The notes under the pieces were generated by a model that saw only the letters and a list, made by a program, of their open reading frames with translations, ran no database searches and was not told where the DNA came from. Below are positions 23,495 to 35,815 of a DNA stretch of 64,000 bases, piece after piece. Source of the DNA: Chaetoderma sp. LZ-2023a (Eukaryota > Mollusca > Caudofoveata > Chaetodermatida > Chaetodermatidae); assembly GCA_034401795.1 (NCBI GenBank), contig CM067370.1:102552028-102616027 (forward strand), given 5' to 3'. Position 1 is the stretch's first letter. Each line of letters begins with the position of its first letter. The translations under genes were made by a program, and so were the position numbers.

Positions 23495-24708
23495 ACAAGA
23501 GGCCCAAGGGGCCTGTATCGCTCACCTGGACCATAGGCATTTCAACTAGAATGCTCTTTATCAACAAGATGGTTAACGAACCATTTCTCCGACAATTTCG
23601 AAAATTGCAAATTTGAGATCAGAATACCCAAAAAAACATAAAACCAATTTCGGCCTCAAAATCCATCAAATAAAAAAAATCAAATATGGACACCAAACAT
23701 GCTGTATTTTGATTGGCCAATGGTGTCCAGGTTTTTTGACGGATCAACTTCCCTTGAACAAACTTCAATGGCCCTTAGTCCCTAATCATATCTGCCAAAT
23801 TTCGGCCCGATCCCTTCAGCTGTTCTGGAGAAGTCGTTTTCGTTACAACTAGGTCAACCAAGATGGCCGCCAAACCATTTGACCAATCAAGTTCCCCTGA
23901 ACAAACTTGGTTCAGCTCTTGCCCTAAATCATATTTCATCAGGTATACATCAATCCCATAAGGGGCTTTGGAGATTTTTCTAGATTTTTCTAAAAAATCG
24001 GCCAAAATCCTAGATGGCCGTGGTCCAATTGGCTGATCGGCTTCGTTTGAACAAACTTGAATCTCTAGACCCTAAGGCTGCTTCCTGCCAAATATAATTG
24101 AGATTGGCCAGGTAGTTCTCCAGAAGAAAACATTTTAAATTCCCCATTGCTTTAGTATGGGAGCCTTTGGCGGGAAAATATCCAAGATGGCCACCAAACT
24201 ATTTATCCGACAGTTTCGAAAATTTCAAACCTGAGCTCAGAATACCATAAAACACATACAAAACCAATTTGGGCCTCAAAATCCATCAAATAAAAAAATC
24301 CAATATGGCCGCCAAACATGCTATATTTTGATTGGCCCACAGTTTTTTGATGGATCAACTTCTCTTGAACAAACTTTAATGGCCTAACATATCTGCCAAA
24401 TTTCTGCCTGATCCCTTCAGTGGTTCTGGAGAAGTTACTTTCGCTATAACTAGGTCAACCAAGGTGGTCGCCGAACCATTTGACCAATCAAGTTCCCGTG
24501 AACAAACTTGGCTCAGCACTTGCCCTAAATCATATTTCATGAGGTTTGCATCAATCCCCCAAGCGGTTTCGGAGAAGATTTTTAGACGTTTCTAAAAATC
24601 GGCTAAAATCTAAGATGGCCGCCGGCCCAATTGGACGATCGGCTTCGTTTGAACAAACTTGAATCTCTATGCCCTAAGGATGCTTCCTGCGAAATATAAT
24701 TGAAATCG
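23495..24708. repeat. GAGGCCC repeat, array 2 (right end missing)
   Basis: It opens with ACAAGAGGCCCAAGGGGCC and contains two rounds of the ATGGCCGCC / GAACAAACTT unit. It breaks off after ATAATTGAAATCGG without the terminal GGCC hairpin seen in arrays 1 and 3. Confidence 0.75.
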
Positions 24709-25086
24709 GACCACTAATCCCATGCAATGACACAATTCATCAGATTATCATTCTGTACATGAAGCAGGATCATATAATGATTGCATAACTGTGTCCTATA
24801 TTTTAATCAACATCCATATCAATTTCATTGGGAAACTAGCCAAGTTCATGAGCCCATGTAAATTCATCATACCTCACTGTATTTGATATATTGTTTAATT
24901 AGATATCCCAAACAATCCGATATTTATGCCTAGTGGCAGTAAACTTAAATCATAGCCCTACACATTAAGCCTGTACACTTTTTATGTAAAATTTTTTTAT
25001 TTTTATAATTATTGTCTTATATTTTCATCTTTGTCAAATGTAGTTAAATGTTTGTACCATGGCATATGTCATTGTGTTTGAAATGC
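24709..25086. other. Intronic DNA without recognised features
   Basis: AT-rich sequence with no supported feature. Confidence 0.45.
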
Positions 25087-26712
25087 CAACAAGCATTCTG
25101 TAAGTATTGCTTTGCAATACATGTCCCCTACCTGGTGATATAAATCTTCAGAGATTGACAGTCAAAAATTTCATTAAAAATTGTCAAACGCAGCTGAAGC
25201 TCGAACTTGATCTGTAACTTCTCATCACATGGCAATAAACCAAGTCTCAGTTATATATGGTGAAGGAGAAGGAAAAAGTCTTGAAAGCTGATATGTTTGT
25301 ATTTCATAAGTCGAAAGGGGACATAACGCCATCAAAACATGACGCAAACGCCTGAAACCTGATCTTGGTCTGTAGTTTCTCATAATAAGGTAATGTACCA
25401 ATTCTCAGTTGAATATCTTGAGACTGTGAGAAAAAGGGCGGAAAACTAATATTTTTCGTATTTCATATGTCGAAAGGGGGCATAACTGCACCAAAAATTT
25501 ATGCATACGCCTGAAACTCGAACTTGGTCTCTAACTTCTCATAACAAAGCAATGTAGCAATTCTCAGTATAATATCTAGACTGCGAAAAAAAGTGCGGAA
25601 AACTACTATTTTTCGTATTGCATAAGTCGAAAGGGGGCATAACTCCATGAAAAATTGACGAAAATGTCTGAAACTCGAACTTGCTCTGTAACGCCTTACA
25701 CTAAAGCGATGCACTGATTTTCGTGCGGAAAGTTGCTATCTTTCGTATTTCTTAAGTCGAAATGGGGCATAACTCCAACAAAGATTTACGCGTATGCCTG
25801 AAACTCCAATTTGGTCTAACTTCTCATAACAAAGCAATGTAGCAGTTCTCAGTATAATATCTTGAGACTGCGAAAAAAGTGTGGAAAAATAATATATTTT
25901 GTATTTCATAAGTCGAAAGGGGGCATAACTCTATGAAAAATTGACGAAAATGCCTGAAACTCGAACTTGCTCTGTAACCCCTTATACTAAAGAGATGGAA
26001 CTGATTTTTCCTTTAAATATCTTGAAGGAGTGCGAAAAAGTGTGGAAGCTGATATTTTTCATATTTCATAAGTCGAAAGGGGCATAACCCCATCAAAGAT
26101 TTATGCATACACCTGTAACACGAACTTGGTCTGTAACTTCTCATAAAAAAACTAAGTAGCAATTTTCAGTATAATATCTTGAAAGACTGCGAAAAAAGGT
26201 GCAAAAAACTAATATTTTTCGTATTTCCTAAGTCGAAAGGGGGCATAACTCCATGAAAAATTGACGAAAATGTTTGAACCTAGAACTTGCTCTTTAACTC
26301 CTTATACTAAAGCGATGCACAGATTTTCGCTTAAATATCTTGAGAGTGCAAAAAAAAAGTGTGGAAAGCTGATATTTTTCATATTTCTTAAGACGAAAGG
26401 GGGCATAACTCCATCAAAAATTTACGCATATGCCTGAAACTCCAACTTGGGCTGTAACGTCTCATAACAAAGCAATGTAGCAGTTCTCACTATTATATCT
26501 TGAAAGACTGCGAAAAAAGTGTGGAAAACTAACATCCGATGCACCAATTTTCGCTTAAATATCTTGAAGGCAATAAACCAATTCTCAGTTAAATACCTTG
26601 GAGGACTGTGAAAAAAAAGTGCGGAAGACTAACTGCGACAGACGGACGGACAGACAGACAGATGGAGTGCAACCCTATAGTTCCCCCCCCCCACCCCCGG
26701 TAGGGGATTAAT
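25087..26712. repeat. GTCGAAAGGGGGCATAACTCC satellite, array 1
   Basis: Roughly 160-180-bp units are repeated about nine times, each containing a GTCGAAAGGGGCATAA block and a CGAACTTGGTCTGTAACTT block. The array starts at AACAAGCATTCTGTAAG and ends in CGGACAGACAGACAG, ATGGAGTGCAACC, a C run and GGTAGGGGATTAATAAA. The same start and end are seen in the array split by E3, which defines the full element. Confidence 0.85.
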
Positions 26713-26945
26713 AAACGGATTGATTGATTGATTGATTGATGATTGATTGATAATGAATCTCTGGGATCAGCTCGAATGTTAAATACACAAAACACAGATT
26801 TTTGATTAACAACAAATGAAGACGTCATAAATATGAACTTATGATGAAATCAAGCGAAATACACACTTCTGGGTTGAATCACGTGCAGAGACGTCATACA
26901 TAATCACGCTCACAGAATGAAATTCAACTGCCAAATTGAAATAAA

Positions 26946-27265
26946 AACACCCCACAGACCCCCCTTGCGGGTTGGTCTGTTGTTTTATTAACCACTATGA
27001 AAACATACTTACCGTTCAATCACTACTTGCTAAATCAATTATTTGCATTTTGCTACCAGAATAAGATTTTTATGCCTGCATACCCACCTCCCCATGCCTT
27101 TTCCTATTCCTATGGACCCTCAACCAGGCTTCTGGTTGAGTCCCCTCTCCAGCCTATCATCAAGTATAGACTGGCACCAGTCTATACTCACCTCATAGTG
27201 ACGCTTGTCGCTAGGCGCGCTTGCGCATGCGCAATAGAGCCCGAATAGGAAACAGATTCACTTTT
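26946..27265. repeat. E1 left terminus and inverted terminal repeat
   Basis: The outer unique part (AACACCCCACAG onward) is followed by ATACTTACC (27005-27013) and about 260 bp that are the reverse complement of 34333-34596. Shared blocks include CACCTCATAGTGACG and ACTGGCACCAGTCTATACT. Confidence 0.93.
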
Positions 27266-27314
27266 CTAAATTCAAGTGCAAAATATTTCAAATCTGATTC
27301 TCAAATCTTACCAC

Positions 27315-27467
27315 GCGGGGTGGCTGAGGCCGGGTCGTAGCTATCAAACGGTAAGTATGTTTTCATAGTGGTTAATAAAACAACAGACCAACCCGCAAGG
27401 GGGGTCTGTGGGGTGTTGTTATTACACCACAAAAACATCCATTACCGTTCAATCACTACTTGCTAAA
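27315..27467. repeat. E1 internal complementary region with conserved G-rich motif
   Basis: GCGGGGTGGCTGAGGCCGGG starts the block. GGTAAGTAT (27350-27358) through CTGTGGGGTGTT is the reverse complement of the left end, and GTTGTTATTACACCACAAAA onward is the reverse complement of the right end. The overlap is GTT at 27415-27417. This layout is the hallmark of DIRS1-like elements, which are thought to replicate through a circular intermediate. Confidence 0.93.
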
Positions 27468-27693
27468 CCCGTAGATTTGGTCAGTGCTCCATGTCCCCAT
27501 ACGGTGGGAGGAGATTTAGAGAATCATTAACACAGGATAAAAATCAAACCAATCTTATCCCAATGTTAATAACATAACATAATAGTGCATTTAACTCAAT
27601 CACACCGTGATTTTAACAAATAAGCATAAGTAGAACTTAAAGAACTAAATAAAAACCAAAGAAGACTCTCACCCTCTTTACAGACGCACAGTC

Positions 27694-28776
27694 CTAATGA
27701 AAATGGTGGGGAGTGCTGGGCATATGGTCTTTGGCTTTTTTAGTTAAAATCGTAATATTACGAAAGAATGAAGCTGCTGCACTCTGGTCTTTAAGATAAA
27801 ACGAGGTAAAAGTAGACTCAGATTTCCATCCTGCCACCTGCATGACTCCATCTAATGATGAACCGGCAAAAAGAGCGAAAGAAGTAGACATGCCCCTAAC
27901 GTCATGGGCTTTAATATGAGCGAGATTAATTTGATCCGGAGACGCTATTTCGTAGTAAAGCTTAATCGTCTCACAAAGCCATCTGGCAATCGTAGCCTTT
28001 GATACTGGCTTAGATAATTCTTCCGCGTAGGAAACCCATAAATTGGAAGGATCTGTTCTTTTAAAATCGGTTTGCTGTTTATAAATTCTTAACGCTCTAA
28101 CCGGACACCAAAGTTTGTCGGAAGGCGAAAAAGACGACAAAGATTTTAAAATAATAGGACTAGCAGGAAAACGGTTAGACTGGGTTTTAGATAGAAAATC
28201 CCTTCTCGGATATAAAAGCAAACCGTCACCTGACACTATAAATCTATCCTTTTCTGCAGAAAGAGCATGAATCTCTGAACGTCTTCTAGCAGATGCAGCA
28301 GCCACAAGAAAAAACGCTTTAAGAGTTAAAAGCTTAAGACTGATAGACGATAAAGGTTCAAAATGGCGACCTGCCAAGACTTGAAGAACAAAAGCCAGAT
28401 TCCAGGAAGGTAAAGGCGTAGCAGACGGAGGACGAATATTACCTAGACCTCTAATAAAGCTATTAAGAGTCTTAGTATCCGTAACATCGGCATTCAGAAG
28501 ACAAGGCACGGAAGATGCAAGCGAAAATCTATATCCCCTGACCGTATTAGCCGACAACTTCAAAGAGTCAAACAAATAAGATAAAAAATCTAACACTTGT
28601 GGTATAGAAACAGAATCGGGCACGAAACCTTGGTCGGAACACCATTTTCCAAAGATTTTAAGACGACCCTTGTAAACTCTACGGGTCGATTCCCTTCTGG
28701 CCGAATCAATAATTTCCTGAGATCTTTTAGAAACCTTATCCTGGAATCTTTCAGACTCGAGATTCTCCAAACGCAT
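27694..28776 (-). CDS. E1 tyrosine recombinase
   Basis: The start is the ATG at 28776, giving 360 residues; the frame stays open upstream to 30024, but that part is the wrong frame of the RT gene. A SAM-like N-terminal domain (ARRESTRRVYKGRLKIFGKW) precedes the catalytic domain. That domain has the first Arg in ARRRSEIHALSAE, the HxxR box as HDVRG, then GWKSESTFTSFYLKD with the nucleophilic Tyr encoded at 27796-27798. All catalytic residues I can identify are present and no stop interrupts the frame. The enzyme would integrate the circular DNA copy of the element. It is the only apparently intact recombinase in this window. It overlaps the end of the RT-MT frame, as is usual for DIRS elements. 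Confidence 0.9.
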   Translation of the reverse strand: MRLENLESERFQDKVSKRSQEIIDSARRESTRRVYKGRLKIFGKWCSDQGFVPDSVSIPQVLDFLSYLFDSLKLSANTVRGYRFSLASSVPCLLNADVTDTKTLNSFIRGLGNIRPPSATPLPSWNLAFVLQVLAGRHFEPLSSISLKLLTLKAFFLVAAASARRRSEIHALSAEKDRFIVSGDGLLLYPRRDFLSKTQSNRFPASPIILKSLSSFSPSDKLWCPVRALRIYKQQTDFKRTDPSNLWVSYAEELSKPVSKATIARWLCETIKLYYEIASPDQINLAHIKAHDVRGMSTSFALFAGSSLDGVMQVAGWKSESTFTSFYLKDQSAAASFFRNITILTKKAKDHMPSTPHHFH

Positions 28777-30805
28777 AGATTGAAGATTCCTGGACTTGGA
28801 TGTACACACCGACCTCTTACTTGAGATAGAAGGTCCTGGGATACTGGAAGGAGACGAGGAAAGTCTACCAGAAGATCCAGAAGGTCCACAAACCAAATCC
28901 TCTTGGGCCAAAAGGGAGCTATCAGAAGAATCTCGCAAACTTGGTCCTTGACCTTCTTCAACACCAACGGGATCAGAATAGTAGGAGGGAAGGCATAAGC
29001 GAACATCCCTGTCCAGGACTGAGACAGGGCATCTATCGCCAGGGCCTGACTGTCCGGAAAAGGAGACATGTAAGAGGAGATCTGGGCATTCAGAGAGGTC
29101 GCGAACAGATCTACTAGAGGACGATCCATGAGATTGAAAATCGCTCTGACAACCGACTTCTTTAACTGCCACTCTGTGTGGGTGAACTTGCTGGGACGTG
29201 ACAGTTGATCTGCCAGAAAGTTCAGACTGCCTGGGACATGAGATGACACTAGAAAAATCTGTCTCTTGCGGCACCACAAGAGCAGATTCCACACTTCTAG
29301 ACAAAGGAGAGAAGACCTTGTACCTCCCTGCCTGTTGATATAAGCTACTACTGTCGAATTGTCCGACCGAATTGAGACTTTGAGGCCTATCACCAGATCT
29401 GACCAAGAAAGGAGAGCCTTCTTGACAGCCCACAACTCCAGAACGTTGATGTGGGCTGACGACTCCTCCAGGGACCAAATGCCTGAAACTGACAGGGAGT
29501 CCCAGACCGCTCCCCAACCCTCCTGAGAAGCATCCGTGAACATAATTGCTTGAGGAGGGGACTTTACCAGAGGAACCCCCATCAGCAGCAGAGAACGGTC
29601 TTTCCAGAAATCTAGATGAGGGATCAAATGTTCTCTGATGGGAATCTGATGGTATATAGAGTGGACTGACTGTTTCCAAAGGGACATCAAATACATCTGA
29701 AAAGGCCTTCTCATCATGGCCGCCCAAGGAACCACCTTCTCTACGCTGACCATCAGACCTATCACTCTTAAAAGGAATCTTGCTCTTACCCAAGGCGAAG
29801 AAGCAAGAATCTCCATGGCCACCGATAAAGCCTCTATCCTTGGCTCCGAGGGAAAGACTAACCCCCGGGCCAGATCGAAAGAAATGCCTAGATGAGTAAA
29901 GATTTGCGACGGAACTAGGCTTGATTTCTCTAGATTCAAAATCCACCCTAGATTGCAAGCCAGACTGCAAACCTCTGGAAGAATACCTTCGAGAATTGAG
30001 GAAGACCTTGCTTTTACCAACCAATCGTCTATATAAACATGAAGATGGATAGAACGACAGTGTAAAATTCCTGCCACGGCTGAAACTATGCGGGTAAAAG
30101 GAAGGGAGCCGTGGTCAGGCCGAAGGGCATGGCGCGAAACTGCCACACCCGATCCTTGTAGGCAAACCTCAGGAACTTTCTGAATACAGGATGAATAAGA
30201 ACATGGAAGTAAGCGTCCTTTAAATCTATGGAAGACGTCCACATTCCCTGATCCAGACTGGCAATAATCTGGGAAACCGTCTCCATCTTGAACTTTGGGG
30301 TGAGAATGCTCTGATTTAACTTCTTCAGATTTATGATCGGACGCCAACCTCCTGACTTCTTTGGTACTAAAAAGATGGTCGAGTAGTAGCCCGGGTCTAC
30401 TCCACAACTGGGAACTTCCTCTATAGCCCTCTTTACAATCATGGCTTCCAACTCCTCTTCCAAAGCCCTCAGTTTCTCCGGATTGGAGGGAACTGGAGTC
30501 CACACTGGGCAAAAGGAAAGAAGAGGATGACGGATCCATGACGGAGCATAACCCCAACGTATCTGGGATACTAGCCAGGAGTCCTGAATGAAGGCTTGCC
30601 ATTTCTCCCAAAACAGAGAAAGGCGCCCTCCTACTGGCACGTTGGGAACGCAGCACTGGACTGCTTGCTCCAAAGGGGGAGGAAGAAGGGAAGGAATGGG
30701 ATAAATAAGAGAGAGATTTGGAACTACCCGGGAATTGTCCAAACCTTCAAACTCTCTTCCCCTGAAAACCTCTAGAAGAAAAACGTCCTCTGGATCTAGA
30801 CGCAC
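28590..30805 (-). pseudogene. E1 RT-RNase H-MT polyprotein, one frameshift
   Basis: The 5' part (30805 to about 30100) contains the RT fingers: FLVPKKSGGWRPIINLKKLN, SIDLKDAYFHV, then MPFGLTTAP. The frame then shifts by one base near 30100 and continues in the frame ending at 28590. That frame holds the catalytic HVYIDDWLVKA and RNase H motifs (FTDASQEGWGAV, INVLELWAV, IRSDNSTVVAYINRQGG, LADQLSRP). The DIRS methyltransferase-like domain follows (VDLFATSLNAQISSYMSPF, AYAFPPTILIPLVLKKVK, LLIAPFWPKR). The single indel between GLTTAP and FTRIV looks like a disabling mutation, since the equivalent region is continuous in E4. Without it the polyprotein would resemble an active one. Confidence 0.92.
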
Positions 30806-33800
30806 GGCGAGAAGGAGTCTGACCTCTCCTCGCCCAAGACGAAGGAGACCGTCTCCCTACCGACCTCGAACGATGGGAGGAAATGGAACCGAATCGATCC
30901 TCCTCCACAGATCGATCCTCCTCCACAGATCGATCCCGCTGATCACGAGGACAAATTCGAGTTAAGAACGACCCTAGAAGGATAAGCTCCAAACTGATCC
31001 GGTTTGAGACTCTTTCTTCTCGGAGAAGAATTAGGGCTTTTAACCGAAGAAATATCTCTTTTCCCGGAAGAATTGGACCACGAAACCTGAGCCTGAAGCT
31101 CCCTAGAGGCCTTCAAGTGCTCAGATTCCGCCCTAATTAAACTAGGAGCTGACTCTCCAAATAGATCAGTCCCGAAAGGAGACGCCACCACAAGATTCTG
31201 TTTCAACACCTCAGAAATCCTAACCTCAGAAAGCTTTCTAGACCGACGTTTGGAAGTAATAAATCCTAACAACTTACAAACAGAATTAAGAGAACCCCGG
31301 GACAAATCAGCCAAAGAACGAAAGACTGCCACCGGAACTTGTTCACCTCTTTCTTCCGCCTTAAGAACAGCCTCCGACAGCAGAGATAATTAGACGATTT
31401 AATCCGAGACCTACAAACTGACTCCCATTTAAACAGATCCGAGGAATAATCCGACTTAGAAACGTCTTTCAGCTGAGATGATAAAACCTCCCAAGCAGGA
31501 CCAGACAGAGACTGAGTAGAAGCTACCTTTAAAAAATCCTCCTTGGGAATCTGAACCGGCGAGTCATACTTGGAAACCAGAGAAAAATCAGAGCTAACCG
31601 AGTCAATAACGAAAAAATCTAACATATCTACCACTAAATTGTCAACAGGAAGCACCAGAGGCGACGATGAAGAAGAATCAGCAGAAGAAAGAGCGGATCC
31701 GAAAGAAGGAGGATCCACAGCGAATTCCTCCTTAAGAGGAAGAGAAAGCGAAGAAGCAATCCAACTGTGAGCCATGGACCAGTCTTCCGAAGAGGCCCTA
31801 ACTGGGCAAAATCTCTTCAGATCCCTGGCCCTGACTGACCTTGGAACAGAAGAAATAGAAGATAGAAGAGGAGGAGGAGAATAAGAAGGAGGAGCTATAA
31901 GAATTGAAGCGTCTCCTGAGACCACAGAATCACCTGCCCTCGAAAACACAGGAGAGGAAGGCCTACTGACCGAATCATGAAAAGAGGAAGCATGCCTGGA
32001 CACAGAATTTCTACCCACCTCCTGACTAGCCGATGAGGAAGGACGAACCACTGAAGAAGCCGAGAATCTAGAAAGAATAGACAAACGAGCAGACACAAAC
32101 GAACGATCTAATGAAGAATCTCTAACCACTGAAAACAGAGAAAAATCTAACCCTGAATCAACAATTTGAAATTCGAGCTCAGGGGACAGAACCACCGAAA
32201 CAATCGGATCAATATGATCAAAAGATGGAGACGACGCCAGAGAGGAAGGAGAAGACGAAACTGATTGAGCAGAAGCAAAAGCCTGATCACACTGATCCTG
32301 AGAGGAAGAAGAATGAGGAGTAGAACGAAGACTAGCAAATCCCGGAGGAGGAGGAATGGAAGACTTAAACAGAAACATGAGAAGAGGAGAAGTCTTTCGA
32401 CGAGAGACAAGATGAACGGGAAGAATGTCTAGAAAAAAACGGATTAACCACAGCATCACGAAAAGAAGAATTCGCCTGAGAAGATAACTCCACATCAATG
32501 ATCCTTGGAGGAAGGAAGGAATCATAAATAGAATCTGCAGAATCCTGTGAAAACCTTTGCGAATTTACTGGACCAGAATCAAAGTTCCTAACATCCCCGA
32601 ATCTAACTGGGCCTAACGAATCTTGTCCTCTCGTTAAACCGGAAGCTGACTCCCCACCGGAAACGGAAATCGGAATTACATCCAGGTCTGACCGACCCGG
32701 AAGTACACTTCTAATACCGGCAGCGGAAGTAAACTGACTAGTGTCCACCCCGGAACCGGAAACGCCTCTACCGGAATTCGGAAAATAAAAAGAGTCCTCA
32801 GACTCCGGATATCCGGAATGGCCGGAAGCGCTAAGACCCAGAAACGGAAGTAGACACTAGACCTCTAGGACCCGGATGTCCTATATAACCGGAAGACAGA
32901 CCGGAAGTTACCAAAACGGAAGTGGTAACCGGATCTAGCCGACCCGGATCACCACCCAAACCGGAAGTCCTTCCAGAAACGGAAGCTCCCGAAGCCGGAA
33001 CCGGATCTTGACGACCCGGATGTCTCGCTAAACCGGAAGTCCGGCCGGAAAAAGAATGAGAATCGTAAAACGGAAGTAAACCCGAGTCCAAATGACCCGA
33101 GTCTACCACACCGGAACCGGAATTAGCAAGACTAGGTAACGACCTCTCAATAATGGGCGCTTTCGAGACTACTTTAACCACCGGAACCACCGTTACATTG
33201 GCATTTTCATAAGTACTAGCCTTATGGACGCCAGCTTCCGCCGACGCCACAACGGCTTGAAGGTTATGCCCGTCACCTTCTAGTCTAACGTGGATTTTCT
33301 GTGGTGCACCCTCCGAGCACACCTTCAAGAGCTTAGATGCTCTTGTCTTCTGCTTTTTCGGCGATTCCATCACCTGTCTAGAGGTCAGGGGGACCGGCTT
33401 CCCCCATTTGCGGGAACGCCCGCTAGCCTTCGGGCTATCCTCGGAGCTTGACGAGCTCTCCTTCCTTTTTGCCTCTTTTATTGCAGAAGAGATCCTTTCA
33501 TCAAGTGATTTCGTCAAAACGGTGGCAAACGACTCAAACCTAGCAAAGAGCGCCATCACTGTGTCCGAATTTCCCGATGATTTTCCCCCCTCCGTTGCTA
33601 CCGATAACGGAACAGAGGTTGAAGCAAAGGACACCGCCCTTGTCTTGCTAGCAACGGAGGAAGGGGAAGGACGACCAGAGGGCAGCGCTTGTTTCGACAA
33701 ATCCTTAAAATACAATTTCGCAACCGAAACCGGCCACCCTTTACATATCCCACACATAGCAGTGGTTGTACAGGTCATACACTTCACGCAAACGTGGCCA

Positions 33801-33871
33801 GCGAACTCAATGGCGTGATGTCGATCACATTTCGCCGATGTACATTTAGTCCTATCCGATTTCGCTGACTC
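30747..33871 (-). pseudogene. E1 Gag-like ORF1, several frameshifts
   Basis: The 5' part (33871 to 32831) encodes the Cys/His domain C-x4-C-x10-H-x-C-x2-C-x2-C-x5-C-x2-C-x2-W (33844-33734). A Ser-rich stretch and a degenerate repeat with TSGL and PGR motifs follow. The frame then moves at about 32830, 32400 and 31300. The pieces include SEDWSMAHSWIASSL and SPFGTDLFGESAPS, which match Gag positions in E3 and E4, and the protein ends in an Arg/Ser/Gly-rich tail. No ATG lies between the in-frame TAG at 33872-33874 and the Cys domain; that TAG is also the end of a good 3' splice site. Function by analogy is nucleocapsid-like packaging of element RNA. Confidence 0.8.
33734..33844 (-). other. Gag N-terminal Cys/His domain of E1
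   Basis: Eight putative zinc ligands have the same spacing as in E3 and E4, apart from four instead of two residues between the first pair. The domain ends in CKGW. A two-zinc fold is inferred from the ligand number and spacing. Confidence 0.75.
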
Positions 33872-34332
33872 CTACAAACGAAAAAACGTAACAATGAAGC
33901 ATACCACTCAAGCTTGCCAACAATAGAAAACCTCAACTCAGTTCCAATGGCGGGAAAATTCAAATTTCCTGACTCTCAAGAAGCTTTCAAGGTATTCTTT
34001 AAAATAATCCCTATAATGCACTAAAAATAACTTCATTACAGGCTCACGATATGACTGGACATTATTAATGACGATAATGATTTAGGATAGGCATAACCAT
34101 CAAGATACCATGAAATAATACGATCTTCACGAAAACCGGTAATATCTCAATTTCGTCTATAAGATACCATACAAACACAATTGTACTTCCTTAGACGTAA
34201 CTTAGGGAGGATTGACTTCATATTAGGCATGATTATATCCTTAATATAAAGACACAGGTACAGCTATCCAAGCGCAAAACACAAAATTTATTTCAAATAT
34301 TTTTGTCCAACTATTCTGCTTGCAGAATAATT

Positions 34333-34617
34333 GAAAAGTGAATCTGTTTCCTATTCGGGCTCTAGTGCGCATGCGCGAGCGCGCCTAGCGACAAGCGTCA
34401 CTATGAGGTGAGTATAGACTGGTGCCAGTCTATACTTGATGATAGGCTGGAGAGGGGACTCAACCCGAAGCCTGGTTGAGGGTCCATAGGAATAGGAAAA
34501 GGCATGGGGAGGTGGGTATGCAGGCATAAAAATATTATTCTGGTAGCAAAATGCAAATAATTGATTTAGCAAGTAATGATTGAACGGTAATGTATGTTTT
34601 TGTGGTGTAATAACAAC
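34333..34617. repeat. E1 right terminus and inverted terminal repeat
   Basis: It mirrors 27003-27265, with differences such as AACCCGAAGCCTGG against AACCAGGCTTCTGG, and GGTAATGTAT in place of GGTAAGTAT. The outer unique part ends GGTGTAATAACAAC. Confidence 0.92.
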
Positions 34618-35815
34618 TGAGATTTCGAGTAAAAAATTACGCTAGAAAAAGGGAAAAGAAGAATCAAACTGACAAATAAGACGACGATCGACAGCTACAG
34701 GAAGTAGGAAAACAACATTTTTAAAATTTACTAGCTGATAGAACTGATGCCAAGATGTAAGGAAGGAACAAGCTTTGAAGTATTAGGATAAAACTAGAAG
34801 CGAGTCAAAAAGACAAAAAATAATAGAGAAAAAGTAAGAAAAACGCTGAAAAGACACAGAGGTGATATGAAACCAGGGCGAAATGACTCGCCGAAACCAT
34901 GACGACAGAGAAGAAAACTCGGCTGTTATTCCTTCTTTTTTGGGTTATTTCTCCTTTCTTAGTGTCTTTTTATTCTTGTGGTCATTATTCTTGGTGCCAT
35001 TCTCTTCCCTATGTATCCTCTTCTGATTCTATTTCTTTTCAGTGACTGTCAGATTTAGAATAAGAATTACGCTAGAATCAGGGCAACAAATTAACTCCCT
35101 TTGGTTAAAATAAAGATGTCAACCTACCGACATAAGAGGAAAAGAGCGAGAGAAAAGGCTGAATGGCCCGAAGACAACTGGCCATCTAAAGTTGGATGAA
35201 AGGACAAATTACGTATCTAATGTGTAGAATATACTGACTTATCGGCTGAGTGAGACCATCCGAAATTAAGCGATGATATGCGCATATGAAATAAGCTGCA
35301 ACAAAAAACCCATACAGCAACCTGTCGCAAGTCTTTAATTACGTTGAAACATTGTCACTGATCAAAGAATAAATGCTGAATATCTATATAATTTCAAGAG
35401 AGTCAATTACAGAAATAAGACTAACTCTTAGGCAAGATGATAACTAGATCCAGCCCTGTTTCAAATATTTGCGCGACCCATTTTTGGGTCCCGTGTTTTC
35501 AGGTCTGCGTAACCAATTGTTCGGTTGCGCAAAACCATTTTGCGTAACCAATTGGTTGCGCAAATTGGTTACGCCATTTTTTTATATCCAAACCTGCTTT
35601 ATCTGAACATATTTCATCTGTATATTAAGTTAATAATGAATTTAAAGTGCATGTTGCTGAATTATCATTAGCATATTGATTACAGCATGGACTTATCCAC
35701 CAATTACCTAATTTACAGATAAAATGTTTTAAAAAACATGATTCATAAAAAATCATTATCTGGTCAAATGGTATTCGCCACATGTGAATTCACCTCATGG
35801 TCAATTAATGAAACA
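34618..35815. other. Intronic DNA with a small hairpin cluster
   Basis: The sequence is A-rich at first, with a repeated ATTACGCTAGAA near 34640 and 35063. Around 35517-35575, GCGTAACCAATT and AATTGGTTACGC form overlapping hairpins. No gene could be supported. If E2 extends to 35897, part of this stretch would be decayed E2 sequence, but I see no Gag similarity. Confidence 0.45.

Larger units (their letters stand above)
26946..34617 (-). mobile_element. DIRS copy E1 (family A), complete ends, 7.67 kb
   Basis: A full-length DIRS retrotransposon with minus-strand coding. The ends are defined by AAC at 26946-26948 and AAC at 34615-34617; the internal region joins the two ends through one shared GTT (27415-27417). 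The order on the coding strand is right inverted repeat, Gag-like frame, RT-RNase H-MT, tyrosine recombinase, internal complementary region, left inverted repeat. Gag and RT carry frameshifts, while the recombinase frame is open. The two inverted repeats differ at several sites, so the insertion is not recent. It lies in the intron between exons D and E, in host-gene orientation. Confidence 0.95.

Noticed and set aside
28777..30024. Open frame upstream of the E1 recombinase in the same frame
   Set aside because: The RT-RNase H-MT domains are encoded here in a different frame, and this frame is a low-complexity Ser-rich shadow.
26946..34617. AAC at both ends of E1 as a normal target-site duplication
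   Set aside because: The internal region shows that the same triplet belongs to the circular junction, so it cannot be told from element sequence here. DIRS elements are known for lacking duplications.
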